Assembly: GCA_016748015.1 (NCBI GenBank) | Contig: JAAOMT010000073.1 | Span: 116,397-180,396, forward strand | Direction of reading: 5' to 3' | Origin: Geosiphon pyriformis | Taxonomy: Eukaryota > Glomeromycota > Glomeromycetes > Archaeosporales > Geosiphonaceae | Length of the DNA stretch: 64,000 nucleotides | In this document: positions 38,677 through 50,574 of the stretch, piece by piece | Layout of the letters: each line of letters starts with the position of its first letter | How positions within the stretch are numbered: the stretch's first letter is position 1 | Notes under the pieces: model-generated | What the model saw: the letters and a program-made list of their open reading frames with translations, nothing else | Databases searched by the model: none | Told to the model about the DNA's origin: nothing | Program-made: the position numbers and the translations under genes

Positions 38677-39917
38677 TCTTTTTGATTTCTCTTAGTTCTC
38701 CCAAGACCTCCTAAATGATCGCCGTCAAAAAGGCCGGTCAGATATTAGGGATATTCTTCAAATTTTGGTTGATTCTGAGCTTAGCGATGACGATATCATC
38801 GAGGAAATAACAGATTTCATGTAAATCTCATCTATTTTCTTTAATTGCGCAAATGTTAAGCTCTCCTATTTTCACTCTTATTATATAGGCTCGCTGGAAG
38901 CGATACAACTAGTCACACTGCTTCAATGGCGTTTATCTTGTTAGTACAAAATCCTGAAAAGATGACGTCTCTTCGTCAAGAGTTAGAGACCAACATTGAC
39001 CTCAATACTTCCCTGTCTATCGCCAAACATGAAGATTTAAAAACTTTACCTTATTTAAATGGGGTGATTCATGAAACCATGCGTCTTTACCCAATTGGAA
39101 TAGGTAAATTTTTGTATACTTGGACTGTTATTATTTTTAAAAGTTGGTTTCTTATTCTTTATTTTGTTTTAAAACTCCGAATGAAAGAAACATGTAAGTT
39201 CAGCAACATTTGTTTTCAATTTCATATAACTTCGGGAATTTAACTGTTATGGGAGGTAATTTTAGCTTCTGCAAGAATGACTACAGAAGATTCAATCATC
39301 GGAGGCTATTTTATTCCTAAGGGAGTATGTGAATATCCTATTTAAACTGATGCCTTTTATATTTAGTAATTATTTGTTCTTAAAACTTGAACTGTTGATT
39401 ATATCGGTTCTGCAAGACCGATGTATACATAAGTGCCTATTCAATTCACCATTCAAAACAATATTGGGGAGATGATGCTGAAGAATTTAAACCTGAACGA
39501 TGGCTGGATCCTCTCAAAGTTCCGCGGGACGCTTTTCATTCATTTTCTGCAGGTAAAGAATATCTTTGCTCCTGTAGCATCAGAAAAATCAAATGGTGAA
39601 TTATTATTCATGTTCCTTTCTCATTTGACAACAACCCTTATAAAACAGGCACTAGAATGTGTATTGGAAATAAGTAAATCTTTTGAATCTACATTTTTGT
39701 GTTTTGAACTTGATAATTTAAACAAGGCATTCAAAAAACTACAAATTCTTTATTACATGAATTCAGCTTTGCATTGCAAGAATTACGTCTCGCATTGGCA
39801 ACTTTGATCCTACGATATAATTTTGAAGAAATCAAAGGTCAAGATGTCAGTATTGTCTCATATATGACACCTAGTTTAAAGACAAATCGGTATGATGTTC
39901 GAATGTTTAAAAAATAA
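37163..39917 (+). CDS. Cytochrome P450 monooxygenase (15 exons)
   Basis: Microsomal-type haem monooxygenase. I joined 15 exons in frame (ends: 37407, 37488-37543, 37635-37678, 37769-37783, 37866-37933, 38012-38036, 38128-38298, 38374-38481, 38555-38611, 38696-38820, 38889-39103, 39266-39324, 39417-39552, 39649-39673, 39767-39917), giving 499 aa, a normal P450 length. Residues 1-25 form the membrane anchor. 'HIPGPRLLP' is the proline hinge, 'RRLLSPAFS' is the helix-C WxxxR region, 'LAGSDTTSHT' (306-315) the I-helix oxygen-binding motif, Glu367-Thr-Met-Arg370 the K-helix ExxR, 'FKPERW' the PERF-like motif and 'FSAGTRMCIG' the haem loop with Cys446. The second intron needs an unusual GTCGGT donor, giving 'RIAENE' where 'RIGPNE' is usual. 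Exon 4 is only 15 nt. Substrate is unknown. Confidence 0.88.
38637..38671. repeat. (CT)n microsatellite in a P450 intron
   Basis: About 34 bp of CT dinucleotides in the P450 intron between 38611 and 38696, just upstream of the acceptor, where it may act as an extended polypyrimidine tract. Confidence 0.9.
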
Positions 39918-41355
39918 TTCTAACAATTCCGGACTGTAAAGATCTAGACTTTTTAATGGATTTATTTGAAATAAACAAATCTTTTTTCCCATGATCAATC
40001 ACTAAAAATTTAAAGCCATTATTTTAAATATGTACTGAAAATGTTTAAATATGGTTATTAGAATCCTACATATTGCTGGGAAGGGGAGGTTTTATTAAAA
40101 TAAAAATTTGTCGGAAAACCCAAGTTTCAAATTTCTTATTGCTGTTAATTACCGAAATTTTTAATGAACATAAATGGGGTAGCATAAAATTTCAAACCAG
40201 TAATCGGATTTTTAAAATTTAAAATCTTGATAAGTTTAATAAATCTTTTTGGGATAATCTCTGTACTTATGGGGAACATGTTTTTCTTATCGAATTGTCA
40301 CGTTCATAAAATCTCATGCATTTACACAATAGATTTCCGTCACATATTCCCAATTTGAACTTAAATAATGATCGTGATTATATCAAATAATCTTTACTTA
40401 ATGAGAAACAATGATTTCCTTCTCTAGCGGGGTTCGACGTCAAAAAACTTTTAAAATTCTATAATTAGTTGAAATTCGAATCTATTTTTCCAAAGTAACA
40501 GGTTTTTTTCTGGGTTGTCCCTCAAATAAGACGGAGATGAGCACCGATTCACTGGTCTGAAGACTAATTGAGGAACTTTTATTTCCCTTTTTGCTTGGTC
40601 TGAAAAATTTGAGGTGAAAAGTGTCTTGTTAAAAAAAGATTAGCATGACAAATTTTTACATATATATTTAGAACTACTCACGTGTTGAGAACTTGGCACT
40701 CTAAAATTTTTAACGAATCAATTTGAGTCTAGTGAAAATAACTTTCTCCCAATGATGCATTCGAATCTTATTAAATTATAAATTTTTAAATTGGAATAAT
40801 AAAGAATCCATAGCCGATTTCCCGTTAAGATGACGACATCTAAGTACTAAGCGGAAAAACCAGTCATTTTCTCCAAACTTTTCCTGAGATTATTGTGAAC
40901 TCCTTTGTTTGCTGTTATATTTTTTGCACTGCAGATTAAAAATATTTAATGTAAGAAGAATTTCAAAGACTGTTTTTTCGCGTAAATATCTCATAAGAGA
41001 GTCCTCAAATAGAATTGGAAATTTCTTGCTTTGATGTCGTAAATAGGAGTCACGGAAAATTCAAAATTTGCCCTTGATAGATTTCATACTTGAACTCTAA
41101 AGGCCTTCAAGATCATAAAAGGAAGTATTATGTTAACAACAGAAAGGTAAAATATGATTTTCAAGAAGTTTCTGAAGGCTCTTATCTTAATTTCATTGTT
41201 AAGGGTTTGAGGCAACATAATCAAACGTAAGCTGATGAAGAAATATAAAATCCTAAGGTGAGTTGAGCTTCACTCGACCGGGTCAAAATAGTTATGCAAG
41301 TTCTGAATTTGATAAGCTCGTAGTATCAGTCATATTTGCCCCCATTAACTTCAAA
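39918..41355. other. Intergenic region between P450 and HMG genes
   Basis: Moderately AT-rich, with no repeat or coding frame I can support. A splice-donor-like 'ctaaggtgagt' at 41254-41264, with an upstream short ATG frame, could mark a 5' exon of the HMG gene, but no joined frame is convincing. Confidence 0.5.
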
Positions 41356-42438
41356 ATGACATTTCTTGGGACAGATTACGAGGGAGTGAAAGAAATTGAA
41401 AAAACTCCTTTATTCGAAAAATACAAGGACAGCTTGTACATCGATCATAAAAAATTGGTAGAGCCTTCGACAAACCAAAGAAAAGGTAAACCTCCTCGCC
41501 CCAAAAATTCCTGGATAATTTACAAAATTGATTTCGAGGCAAAAATAAGGGCCAGATGCGATGGTGAAATCATGGAGTTCAGTGATATTCAAAGGATGGC
41601 TTCAAAGTGTTGGAAAAGCGAGACTGATGAACGAAAGAGTTTTTTTAATTTATTAAGTGAAATGGCCCTTTCAGAACATAATAAGCTTTATCCGAAGTAC
41701 AAATATAGGCCCGATAGGTGTTGTAGTCTTCAAAGAACTAATTCTAAGCCGGGTCCAAAATCTGGAAAGTTCAAACAGAAAAAAATAAAGAGTCTTGATA
41801 GTTATATAAATGTTTTTTCCAAAAATCAGCCAAATCCCCTAAAAATCGGTGAGGGGTCAATTTTTTTGACTAGTGATGATTTCACTTACGAATCTAAAAA
41901 TAAGTCGGATTTTATTCACCCTACCCACAACTTTCCATTCCTTAATCACGACAACTTAGGAATTGATTTTGGGAATTTAACCTCCAACACAAATTTTCCC
42001 AATTATGTGTCAAGTACGCAAAATTTTCCTTTGATACCCAGTCAGTCGGATCAAATGTTACTTGTAGAAAATACTTCTTATGAGACATTTTTTGGCGCTC
42101 CTATGAATAACAACCAGCCCGTTCCCAGCCTGACTTATACAAATCCTGATTTCAATTCGAATCCAAGTAGTTTTGGAACGACAACAAACTTACTTCTTCC
42201 TCACCCCAATAATACTTATTCGAATGTCGAAACCTTTTTTCCACTTGAGCAAATGACAAATATTTCCCAATTTGTTTTAGATGAATCTGATCCAGGGTTC
42301 AGTACGGGTTTCAGCCTCTCAAATGATATTGATTTTGGTTTTCAAAATGCATCTGATCCCTATTCTAAACCTGAAATTGATCCGAACACTTCAGGTGAAT
42401 TCCTGTGTGAAAATATTCATCTTTATTTTTCTTTTTGA
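41356..42438 (+). CDS. HMG-box (MATA-HMG type) transcription factor
   Basis: Putative nuclear DNA-binding protein of 360 aa. Residues 45-118 form an HMG box: 'PPRPKNSWIIYK' at the start, 'FSDIQRMASKCWKSE..' in the middle and 'HNKLYPKYKYRP' at the end. The R-P-x-N-x-[WF]-I/F-x-Y-R/K start and Y-P-x-Y-x-Y-R/K-P end are typical of fungal mating-type and sex-regulator HMG boxes (MAT1-2/sexM/sexP type). The rest is Asn/Ser/Pro/Phe-rich and acidic, with repeated 'NFP' and 'NPD' motifs, resembling an activation domain. The frame is open for 31 more codons upstream without ATG, so I start at the first in-frame ATG; a spliced upstream start is possible. AM fungi carry dozens of such genes, most not at the mating locus, so no mating role is claimed. 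Confidence 0.82.
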   Translation: MTFLGTDYEGVKEIEKTPLFEKYKDSLYIDHKKLVEPSTNQRKGKPPRPKNSWIIYKIDFEAKIRARCDGEIMEFSDIQRMASKCWKSETDERKSFFNLLSEMALSEHNKLYPKYKYRPDRCCSLQRTNSKPGPKSGKFKQKKIKSLDSYINVFSKNQPNPLKIGEGSIFLTSDDFTYESKNKSDFIHPTHNFPFLNHDNLGIDFGNLTSNTNFPNYVSSTQNFPLIPSQSDQMLLVENTSYETFFGAPMNNNQPVPSLTYTNPDFNSNPSSFGTTTNLLLPHPNNTYSNVETFFPLEQMTNISQFVLDESDPGFSTGFSLSNDIDFGFQNASDPYSKPEIDPNTSGEFLCENIHLYFSF

Positions 42439-42994
42439 ATAATGGGAAAGAAATCGGTTAAAAACATAGCAAATCTAGATTTTCTTTTCGTTTTTTCGCA
42501 ATCGTGACATTCTCGCGTTTTCAATGTTTTCGTAAAGTTCTCTCGCAACGTACTTTTATAATTTTCATTTGCAACCTCGTTCGTAGATTACCCCTTTTCC
42601 AGGTTAAAACCCGGGACGTTGTTTTTTTCAAAAAAATACGCTTTAGTCTCTACCATCATTTGGAAGCCTTCGAACATTTTTCATTAACAGACTTCAATAA
42701 GTAAATATGGGGTGAGCCAATTCAAAAGTAAAGTTTTAATTTTTGAATGGCCACGTGTTCCTATACATACCACCATAATATATAAGGATATGATATAATA
42801 TGATAGGATATGATAAAATAAAAAGGTCGGGGAAAATGAAAAGCAATAAATCAAGTATGGATTATGAAATATGATTTTTATTCAGTGTATAGGCAGAAAT
42901 TATTAGACTCAGACGCAGTAATTTTAAAGAGTCCTCTTAGCAGTAAAAATTTAAAGCAAAAACAATATCAAAAAATCTTAATTATTTAATAGAT

Positions 42995-43700
42995 TTATTT
43001 TTATTATTAATCCGTATTTTCACTTTTTCTCTCTCTTAATTTTTATAACAATAACCAAAGCAAAGAGTAAAAAGAAAGCAACCACTATTTCCAGCTTTTG
43101 ACTGTTTTAAGAGCACTTTTTTGTCTTTAGGCTGAAAGTCTTTTTCAATCAAAATAAAACACTAGAACCAGTTTTTAGTGTTGTCACTACTACATAAAAA
43201 GCCCCAAGATTTTTAACAATAGACCAATATTTAAGCTACTGTTCTTTCAAGTCATTATTCTCATTTCTGTTCAAATAGCCAAAACAGTTAAGATACAACC
43301 ATTTTTTTTTCTATTATTGTTGCAACAAATTTTTTTGAAATTCCAAAAAATAGTTTTTTTCTTAATGTTTTAAAAAACATTATTGCTGTTTGAAATTTGT
43401 ATTTTTTTATACTGCTGGTTTTTCTGCCAATTCTGCTTTACTAATACCAATTACAATGTTTAATTTTGTTTTGGTTGTAAATAATAGTTTTTTCAATTTG
43501 AATAACAATAATAACAATATAGTTATTATATTAAGCATAAATTAACATTTAGTTATATTGTTTAATAAAAGCAGTTTTAACTAATAATTACCAATTTTAA
43601 ATGTAAAACAAATAACATATCAACACTATTACTATTAATTATTTTTTATTATCATTTAACAAAAAAGTAAGATTAATAAAATGAATATTAACTTGTACTT
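42995..43700 (-). repeat. Dispersed repeat R1, copy 3
   Basis: Its reverse complement aligns to the copies at 8.9 and 22.7 kb: 'ttgttattcaaattgaaaaaactattatttacaac', 'actaaaaactggtt', 'gattgaaaaagactttcagcc' and terminal 'gttattgttataaaaatt' correspond block by block. This copy is the least AT-rich of the four and may be closest to the original element. The same end faces the genic island as in copies 1 and 2. No protein frame survives. Confidence 0.65.
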
Positions 43701-44529
43701 TTTTTTTGTTTTTAGATTAAGTAGGGTTTTATTAAGCTTAATTTTTAAATATTGTATATAAAATTTGTTTTTCAAATGCTATTGCCAATAATAATATTAA
43801 AAATCTTTTTTTTAATCTTTTTTAAGATTGTAAAATTTTTGTATTAATCAATATTCTTAAAACATATAATAAAGTTTTTGTTTTTAAATTGAAATTTGTT
43901 AAATTTTAATTATATGCTGTTGTTTATTTTAAAATTTTTAGATATGTTAACTTTATTTTTATTTATTGATTACTTTTTATAAAAAAAACAGTGTTTAAAT
44001 TCTCTTTTTTTTAAATTAAAAAAGATAATTGTTTTAATATATAATTAAACATTTTTTATTTTTTAAATTATTTGAATTTAACTATTATCAAAATATATAT
44101 TATTGTTATTTTTAAGTTTTAAAAAATTTTCAATACTATTATAGTCAAAACTGGTATTTTTAAAAAAGTTAAATTTAATATTAAAATTTAGATTATTTGG
44201 TTTTTTATTAAAAAAATTTTTATTATCAAAGTATTTTTCTGTCTTCAAATTAATTATAAAATTATTTATATTATAAAGTATAATTTTTTTAATTATTATG
44301 TTGATAAAAATTGATAATTTTTGTGTTAAAAACTACTTTTTAAAAAGTTGTAACCAGTTTAAATTAATTTTTTATAATTTAAACTTCTAAATTTACTAAA
44401 TTTTAATTTATCAATGTTAATTACATTTTTATCCAAATTTATGTTTTTTTCTTTTGTTTTTAATTATTAATAAAACACTTTTTTTAGCTTTAAATAAAGG
44501 TTTTTTTTCATTCAAAGTTTTTTTAAAAT

Positions 44530-45060
44530 TTTCAACAAGAAACTAATGACAAATCTATTTTTTTATTAATAATTCCTTTTTTGTTACTCAAATAATTAAA
44601 AAAACCAAATCAACAAAGAAACAACTTTTGATTTTTTTCAAATTTAAAGCAATTAATTCTTTTAAAATATTTAAAAATATATTTCTCTTGATGTTTTTCA
44701 AAACAAAAATTTTAAAACAAAATTTTTTTTTATAAGAAATAAAATATTGACTTTTTTTGATTTTTTGTGTTTTTATTAATCTTTTATAATTATATCTATT
44801 ATAATGTTTAATCTTAATTTGGCTGTAAATAATAACTTTTTTTTAGATAATAGCAATAATAATATGTTTGCCAAAACTGGTTTAATTAGCATATAGTTGA
44901 ATTATTTAATATATTAAATTTTAATTTATTTTTACCAGTTCTAAAGCAAAACAAGTTTTTAATTATAAATATAATTATATAACTTATTAAATAATTTAAT
45001 TTCAAAAATTAAATTAATAAAATCAAATCTAAAACGTTTTTTTGTTTTTTAAAAATATTA
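44530..45060 (-). repeat. Dispersed repeat R1, copy 4 (partial)
   Basis: Shares with copy 3, in the same order and strand, 'ataatgtttaat', 'ttggctgtaaataataa', 'agcaataataatat' and 'accagttctaaagcaaaacaagt'. The gene-facing end is poorly conserved. It lies about 800 bp behind copy 3, so the pair may be a tandem or nested insertion. Confidence 0.5.
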
Positions 45061-45863
45061 TTGGTTTTAGTAATGCTTAAAAAACAATCACAGATTATTA
45101 AAATTTTTTTAAATGAATAGTTTTTAATAAAATTGCTAATTTTAAGTTAATTTATATTAAAATTATGTTTTTAATTTTTATATAGTTTTATTAATTTAAA
45201 ATTAGTTGCTAAAAAAACAGATTAAAATTTTTAATAAAATTATGAATAATTTAAGTAAAAAAAATAATTAATCTTAAAGTTAAATATAGTTTAAACAGCT
45301 TGTTTAATAATAAAATAAATATTAATATTAAAATTTTTTTTAATAAACAAATTTTTGTTAATACTAATATAACTGTTAAGTAAATAAGTAATTTGGATTT
45401 AAATAACAATAGTTTAGTTTATATTACACATAAAATAAATTTTTAAATAAGTTTTCTTTTTTAAAATCAGTTTAATATTGTTTTAACATAAGTTTATATA
45501 ACTAGTTATATATTAAAACTGCATAATTTATATTTATAATTATAATATCTTTGTAAATTAAAATAAATACTGAAAAAATTATATGATATTAAAACGATTA
45601 AAAAAAAATTATATGATATTAAATATAGTTTTAACATTTTAATTTACAAAAATTTAAATTTTAATAAACTTTTTACTTTTTATAGATTAATTTTAATTTT
45701 GTTTATTATTATTAGTTAATTATAATAACTAATTTAAAAATAATTAATTAAATAGTAAGATAACTAAATTAAATAACATTTATAAATAAATTAAATAATC
45801 AATAATTATAAAAAATTAAACTATTTTTTTAAAAATTCAAATTAGTAATATTGTCAACTTAAT

Positions 45864-46437
45864 TGTTAATATTATTATGATTAAAATTTTACTTTTTAAT
45901 ATTATTTATTTACTTAATCATAATTAGTCACATTTATTTATCACTAATGTTATTAGTTAATCATCTTATTTTTAATTAGTTATTAATATAATTATTGACT
46001 TAATCAATAACTTAATTATTAATTATTAACTTGGTCATTAATTTGATTATTAATCTAATTATTGACCGAATTATTAATGTGATTACTAATTAAATCATTA
46101 ATTTTTTTCTTTTCTTGATATGTATAATTATTAGTTTTTTGTAAAGTATATTTATTAAAAAATACAATTAATACTTAATATTAAATTCTAAGTATTAATA
46201 TAAAATATATAATTATACTAGTGTATTATTTTTTGTTAATAATATGGACTATTTTTTTGTTTTTTTGTTACTTTTTAAAAAAATAACAACTAAAATATTT
46301 ATGAAACTCATCTCACACATTGAATCTTTATTAATTCAATTCATTTATTAAAGTTGAATTATTCTTTGATTATTTTTATTGCTATATAATACTGTTCTTT
46401 TTTGCTATCTGTTAGCATATTATATCTGATTATAACT
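45864..46437 (+). repeat. Left LTR
   Basis: Aligns to 50543-51201: shared blocks include 'ttttaatattatttatttactta', 'ttagttttttgtaaagtata', 'gtgttattttttgttaa', 'atatttatgaaact', 'cattgaatc', 'attaaagtt(g/a)aattattctttgatta' and 'atacaatactgtt'-like ends. It is about 85 bp shorter than the right copy because a CTTTT-rich stretch is absent and because an 'attattaatttgatt'-type short repeat differs in number. It is more AT-rich than the right LTR. Boundaries are approximate. Confidence 0.75.
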
Positions 46438-49404
46438 TAAAAGTAGTGCTTTTTATAAGATTGTTAAATCTTTAATCTATTTATTATTGTATAGACAATT
46501 ATTTTTTTTTAGTACAAAAAACCTGAAATTATTCCATAACACATAATCGAAATAATTTAGTTTATATTAGTCTTAATTTTCTTTTATTCTGCTTTATTTG
46601 TTTTTTAGTTAAAAAATAGTTTAGTTAATAGTTTCAAGATTTTTGGAATTTGTTTTTAATTAAATATTCAGCTAAAACTTATTCAATATATTTTGTTTAT
46701 TTTTTTAATTAAGCATACTTTAAAAAAATTTAAAACCAGAAATAATTATATTAATCAATTAATATTTTCAATTATCTTTAATTATTTTTTTTTTGAGATT
46801 AAAATTTTAAATCAACAAGTTTATAATTGAATAATTAATCAACAATTAGTTAAAACACTTTTAGAACTAAAAATAAAGAAAACTACTAAATAACACTTGT
46901 TTTTAATCTTTTTTTTAATAATTTAGATTTTTTATCCTAAACACCAATTTCTATTATAGCCTAAGACAAAGCAAATATATTATTAGCTCTTTTAAGCATT
47001 TAAACTATCTTAAGTTGTCGAAAGATAAGTCTTTTACTTTTGTTTAAAAGAGATCTTAAGATCTAATAGAATAGCTCAAAAACTTTGAAAAAGCTGTTAT
47101 AGCAAATCAATATAATAATAATTCCAAATTCCAAATAGTTAAAAAATATCTTTAAAATTTTTTGCTATATAGTTTATCCAAGAAACTATTAGAAGAGCTG
47201 TTCAATAAATTGTTTAATAGTCTTTAAAAATGCTGGTCAAAATACAACATTTTTTACCACTAAATTCGAAAAAAAATTCTACACTATAATATTAATATTT
47301 AAGTAAAAAATAGAGCTAAAATAAAGAATACCAGACCCAGAAAAAGTAATTACCAAATACACAAAAACAATTTGAAAATTAATAAAATGAGTAAATTTAG
47401 AAAGAAATTGAACAGACTAACAAAAAATCTATTTTTTATCAAGAAATTAAAAACAGATTTATTTTATGTTTTATGGTTTTTTTTTGTTATCAAAAATAAT
47501 CTCACTTTAGATACAAAAATAGTCTAACAGATTAAAAACAATCAATAAATATATTTAATAATTGCTTTTTTATTTCTAATAGCCACTTTAGTTTTTGCTT
47601 TTTTTTTTAAATAGCTGTTATATTATTACTACTTATATTTAAGATTTGAATAAACAATTAATAAATAAATTAACAGTAAATTTTATCAGATTTTTAAAAT
47701 TTTTAGTTTATATAGTACAGTAAAATCAAAAATCTTTAAGATTTTAATATTAATTCTATTATAATTAGTCTTAGCAGTCTCAATATAATCCAAGACCTAA
47801 AGACCAAAGTTTTTTATTTTGTTATCAATATAAAAATACTGATTATATGACACAAAATTGTAATTATTTTCTAATGTTTTCTTTAAATCTGAGAAAACAA
47901 TCAGCAAATTAACGAAAACAATAATAATTAAGCTTCTAATTTTAATATTAATTAAGCTTATGTAAACTTTTTTAGAAAGAATCTTTTAGTTAAAACAATA
48001 AAATATTAGTTTTTGAATTTATAAGGATATCTTTTAAGAGTAAAAATACAAATCAAAAAAAAAATTTTATTTAATTTTAATTTAACAAACAATAATATAA
48101 AACCACAAAAACAAAATAACAAACCATCAAGCAAACCCAATTCAAAAAACAAAAAGTAGATTTTAATATGAGTTCTAATGTAATTATTTTAATGTTTAAT
48201 AACAAAAATAAAACTTTAAAGTTAAAGTGTTTAAAAATTTATTAAAGTTAGAATTGTTTAGAAATTAGATTATTTTCAATAGTTAAAAATCTAATAAAAA
48301 CATATATACATATTATTTTTAGTTAATTTATAACTTATTTATAATTTTGTAATTATCTTCGAAAATTATTAATACTTAAAAAAAACAGTCTAAAACTAAT
48401 AAATATTTTCAATAAACAATATTGGCTCTTAATAACAATATTATTTTTCTTATTTATAAAGCACAAATAATTAGATATTTTATAAATCTAATATTAAATA
48501 GTAATTTTTTAGTCAATATTATAATTTAGCATTTTTTAAATATAATTAGAAAAAAAGTCAATAAATTATTAATTAAACTAATAATTAATATTCACAGAAA
48601 CAAAAAAAAACTTAGAAATTATTAAAGCTATTCTTATTTGAATTAATAGTATATATATTAAAACTAATATAAAAATATTAAAAGCTAAAAATTACACAAT
48701 AATTATTAAAAATAAATAGTTAAAAAAAACCAAAGCTCTTTTTAATTACAAAAAATAATAATACAATAATAACAGTAAAACAATAATAATAATTTTAATA
48801 ATTCTGAAAACTCTAAAGAAAAAAAAGCAAAATTAGCCTTTACCACTTTTAGCAGCAATAAAAAACACTTAAACAATATGCAAACCAATAATAAAAGTTT
48901 AATAGTCAATGAAAAACTTATTTATTAGCCATATTATAATGTTTAAAAAAAATGTTTAGACAACAACTAGAAAAAAAAACAAAATAAAACTATTAGTAAT
49001 ATAGTTTTTGTACTTAATATTAGTGTAATTATCTTTTTTATTTTCAAGTAATAAATATAAATTATGTTTGATCTTTTTTAAAGATTAGAAACTAATTAGT
49101 TTAATTCTTGACAAAAAAATTAAAGCTATACAAAAAACATTTAAATAAAAAATATATAAAGTACAATTATTAACAGTTACACAAAAGAAACCCAGTAAAA
49201 AAAACTAAAAAATTAATATAAAAAATTTGTTAGTATAAAATAAATTAATAATATTAAAAGGAAAAAAACATCTTGGTCAAACAAATTTTATTTATTTAAA
49301 GTTATATTAATCAAATTGCCAAAATGATAAGTTTATTAAGAAAGAAAGAAATAAAATAAAAAACTTGAATTTATATAAAAAACCAAAAATAAATAGGCAT
49401 TTTT

Positions 49405-50574
49405 AGTTGTAATAAATATCCAAGAAAAAAAAACCTTAAAATTTTGCATTGACTATTAACAAATAAATATTATCACCAAACAAAATATTAATCTTCTTTC
49501 AAAAATTGATTATACTCTTGATTGATTTGAAAACTCAGCCTATTTTACAACAATTAATTTAACTGCCGAATTTTGGCAAGTAAAAATAAATCTTGTTAAC
49601 AAAAAAAAACCTTCTTTATCACAAAATATAAAACTTACAAGTTTATTATAATGTCTTTTGAATTAACAAATATCTCATCCATATTTCAAAAATTAATGGA
49701 TAAAGTATTTAGACCAAAGATTAACAGTTTGTTTTTTATATCTCGATAATATAATTGTGTATTTAAAAACTTGGAATAAATATTTGAATTATTTTCAAAA
49801 AGTTTTTAATCTCTTCAAAAATGCTGAATTTGAGATCAATTTAATCAAATCATTTTTTAAAAAACAATTTATCTAGTTTTTAAGTCATTTTGTAATAAAA
49901 GATAGAATCTTTTCAGACTTAGCCAAAGTAAAAAAAGTACAAAAACTTAAACAATCAATAAATATTTCCAAATTTACAATTCATGAATATTAGATAAAAA
50001 AGTACTCAAACACTTTGCTTATTATTAAAAAACAAATAACAATTGAAAATAAAATTAAAGTATACTTTATTATCAACTTATAAAAAATTATCACAAAAAA
50101 CAGAAAATTAACAACAAAATAAAGAAATGTATACTTGAATGTGTAATTGTTAAAATATTTTTCTCTTTTAACATGCTTAAAAAAATGATAAAAAAAGTTT
50201 TACTTACAGATAAGAAATTATTATATAGAAAACCATTTAAATATTATAAAAGACTTAATAAAGTTATTGAAAATTTGAATTTTTTGAAGAAAATAATTTC
50301 AAAAATTCAGACAAAAATTTTAAACATTATATATTTAAATATTTTAAAAGTTTTGACTATTACAAAAAGAGCCAAAATACTTATACAAAAATTTGGTCTT
50401 TTAAATTCAAAACTAATATTATCACAGCTTTTTTACATTTTATTAATTAAAGATTTTAACAAATTAGTTAATTTTGAAATAAAAACTTCAGAACTTTCTT
50501 TAAATAAATTTATTTTGCCAAAGCTCAATTTTTTTGGAAAAGATAATATTATAGTTAAAATATTTCCTTTTTAA
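49405..50574 (+). pseudogene. Ty3/gypsy RT and RNase H remnant
   Basis: Reads in shifting frames as the RT core: 'FCIDY..IN' (the conserved 'FCVDYR.LN' block), 'LLSKIDYTLD', 'FTTINLTAEFWQVKI' (the 'F(S/T)..DL..G(F/Y)(W/H)Q' block), 'FLYLDNIIVY' (catalytic, second Asp now Asn), 'NKYLNYFQKVFNLFKNAEFEINLIK' and 'RIFSDLAKVKKVQK'. Then comes the RNase H beginning 'DFNKLVNFEIKTSELSLNK'. Spacing between the RT catalytic site and RNase H is longer than usual, suggesting an insertion near 50.0-50.2 kb. It cannot encode an active enzyme. Confidence 0.8.

Noticed and set aside
39433-39807. 124-codon frame inside the P450 gene
   Set aside because: It is a shifted frame running across exons 13-15 and two introns; the true frame carries the PERF-like and haem-binding motifs.
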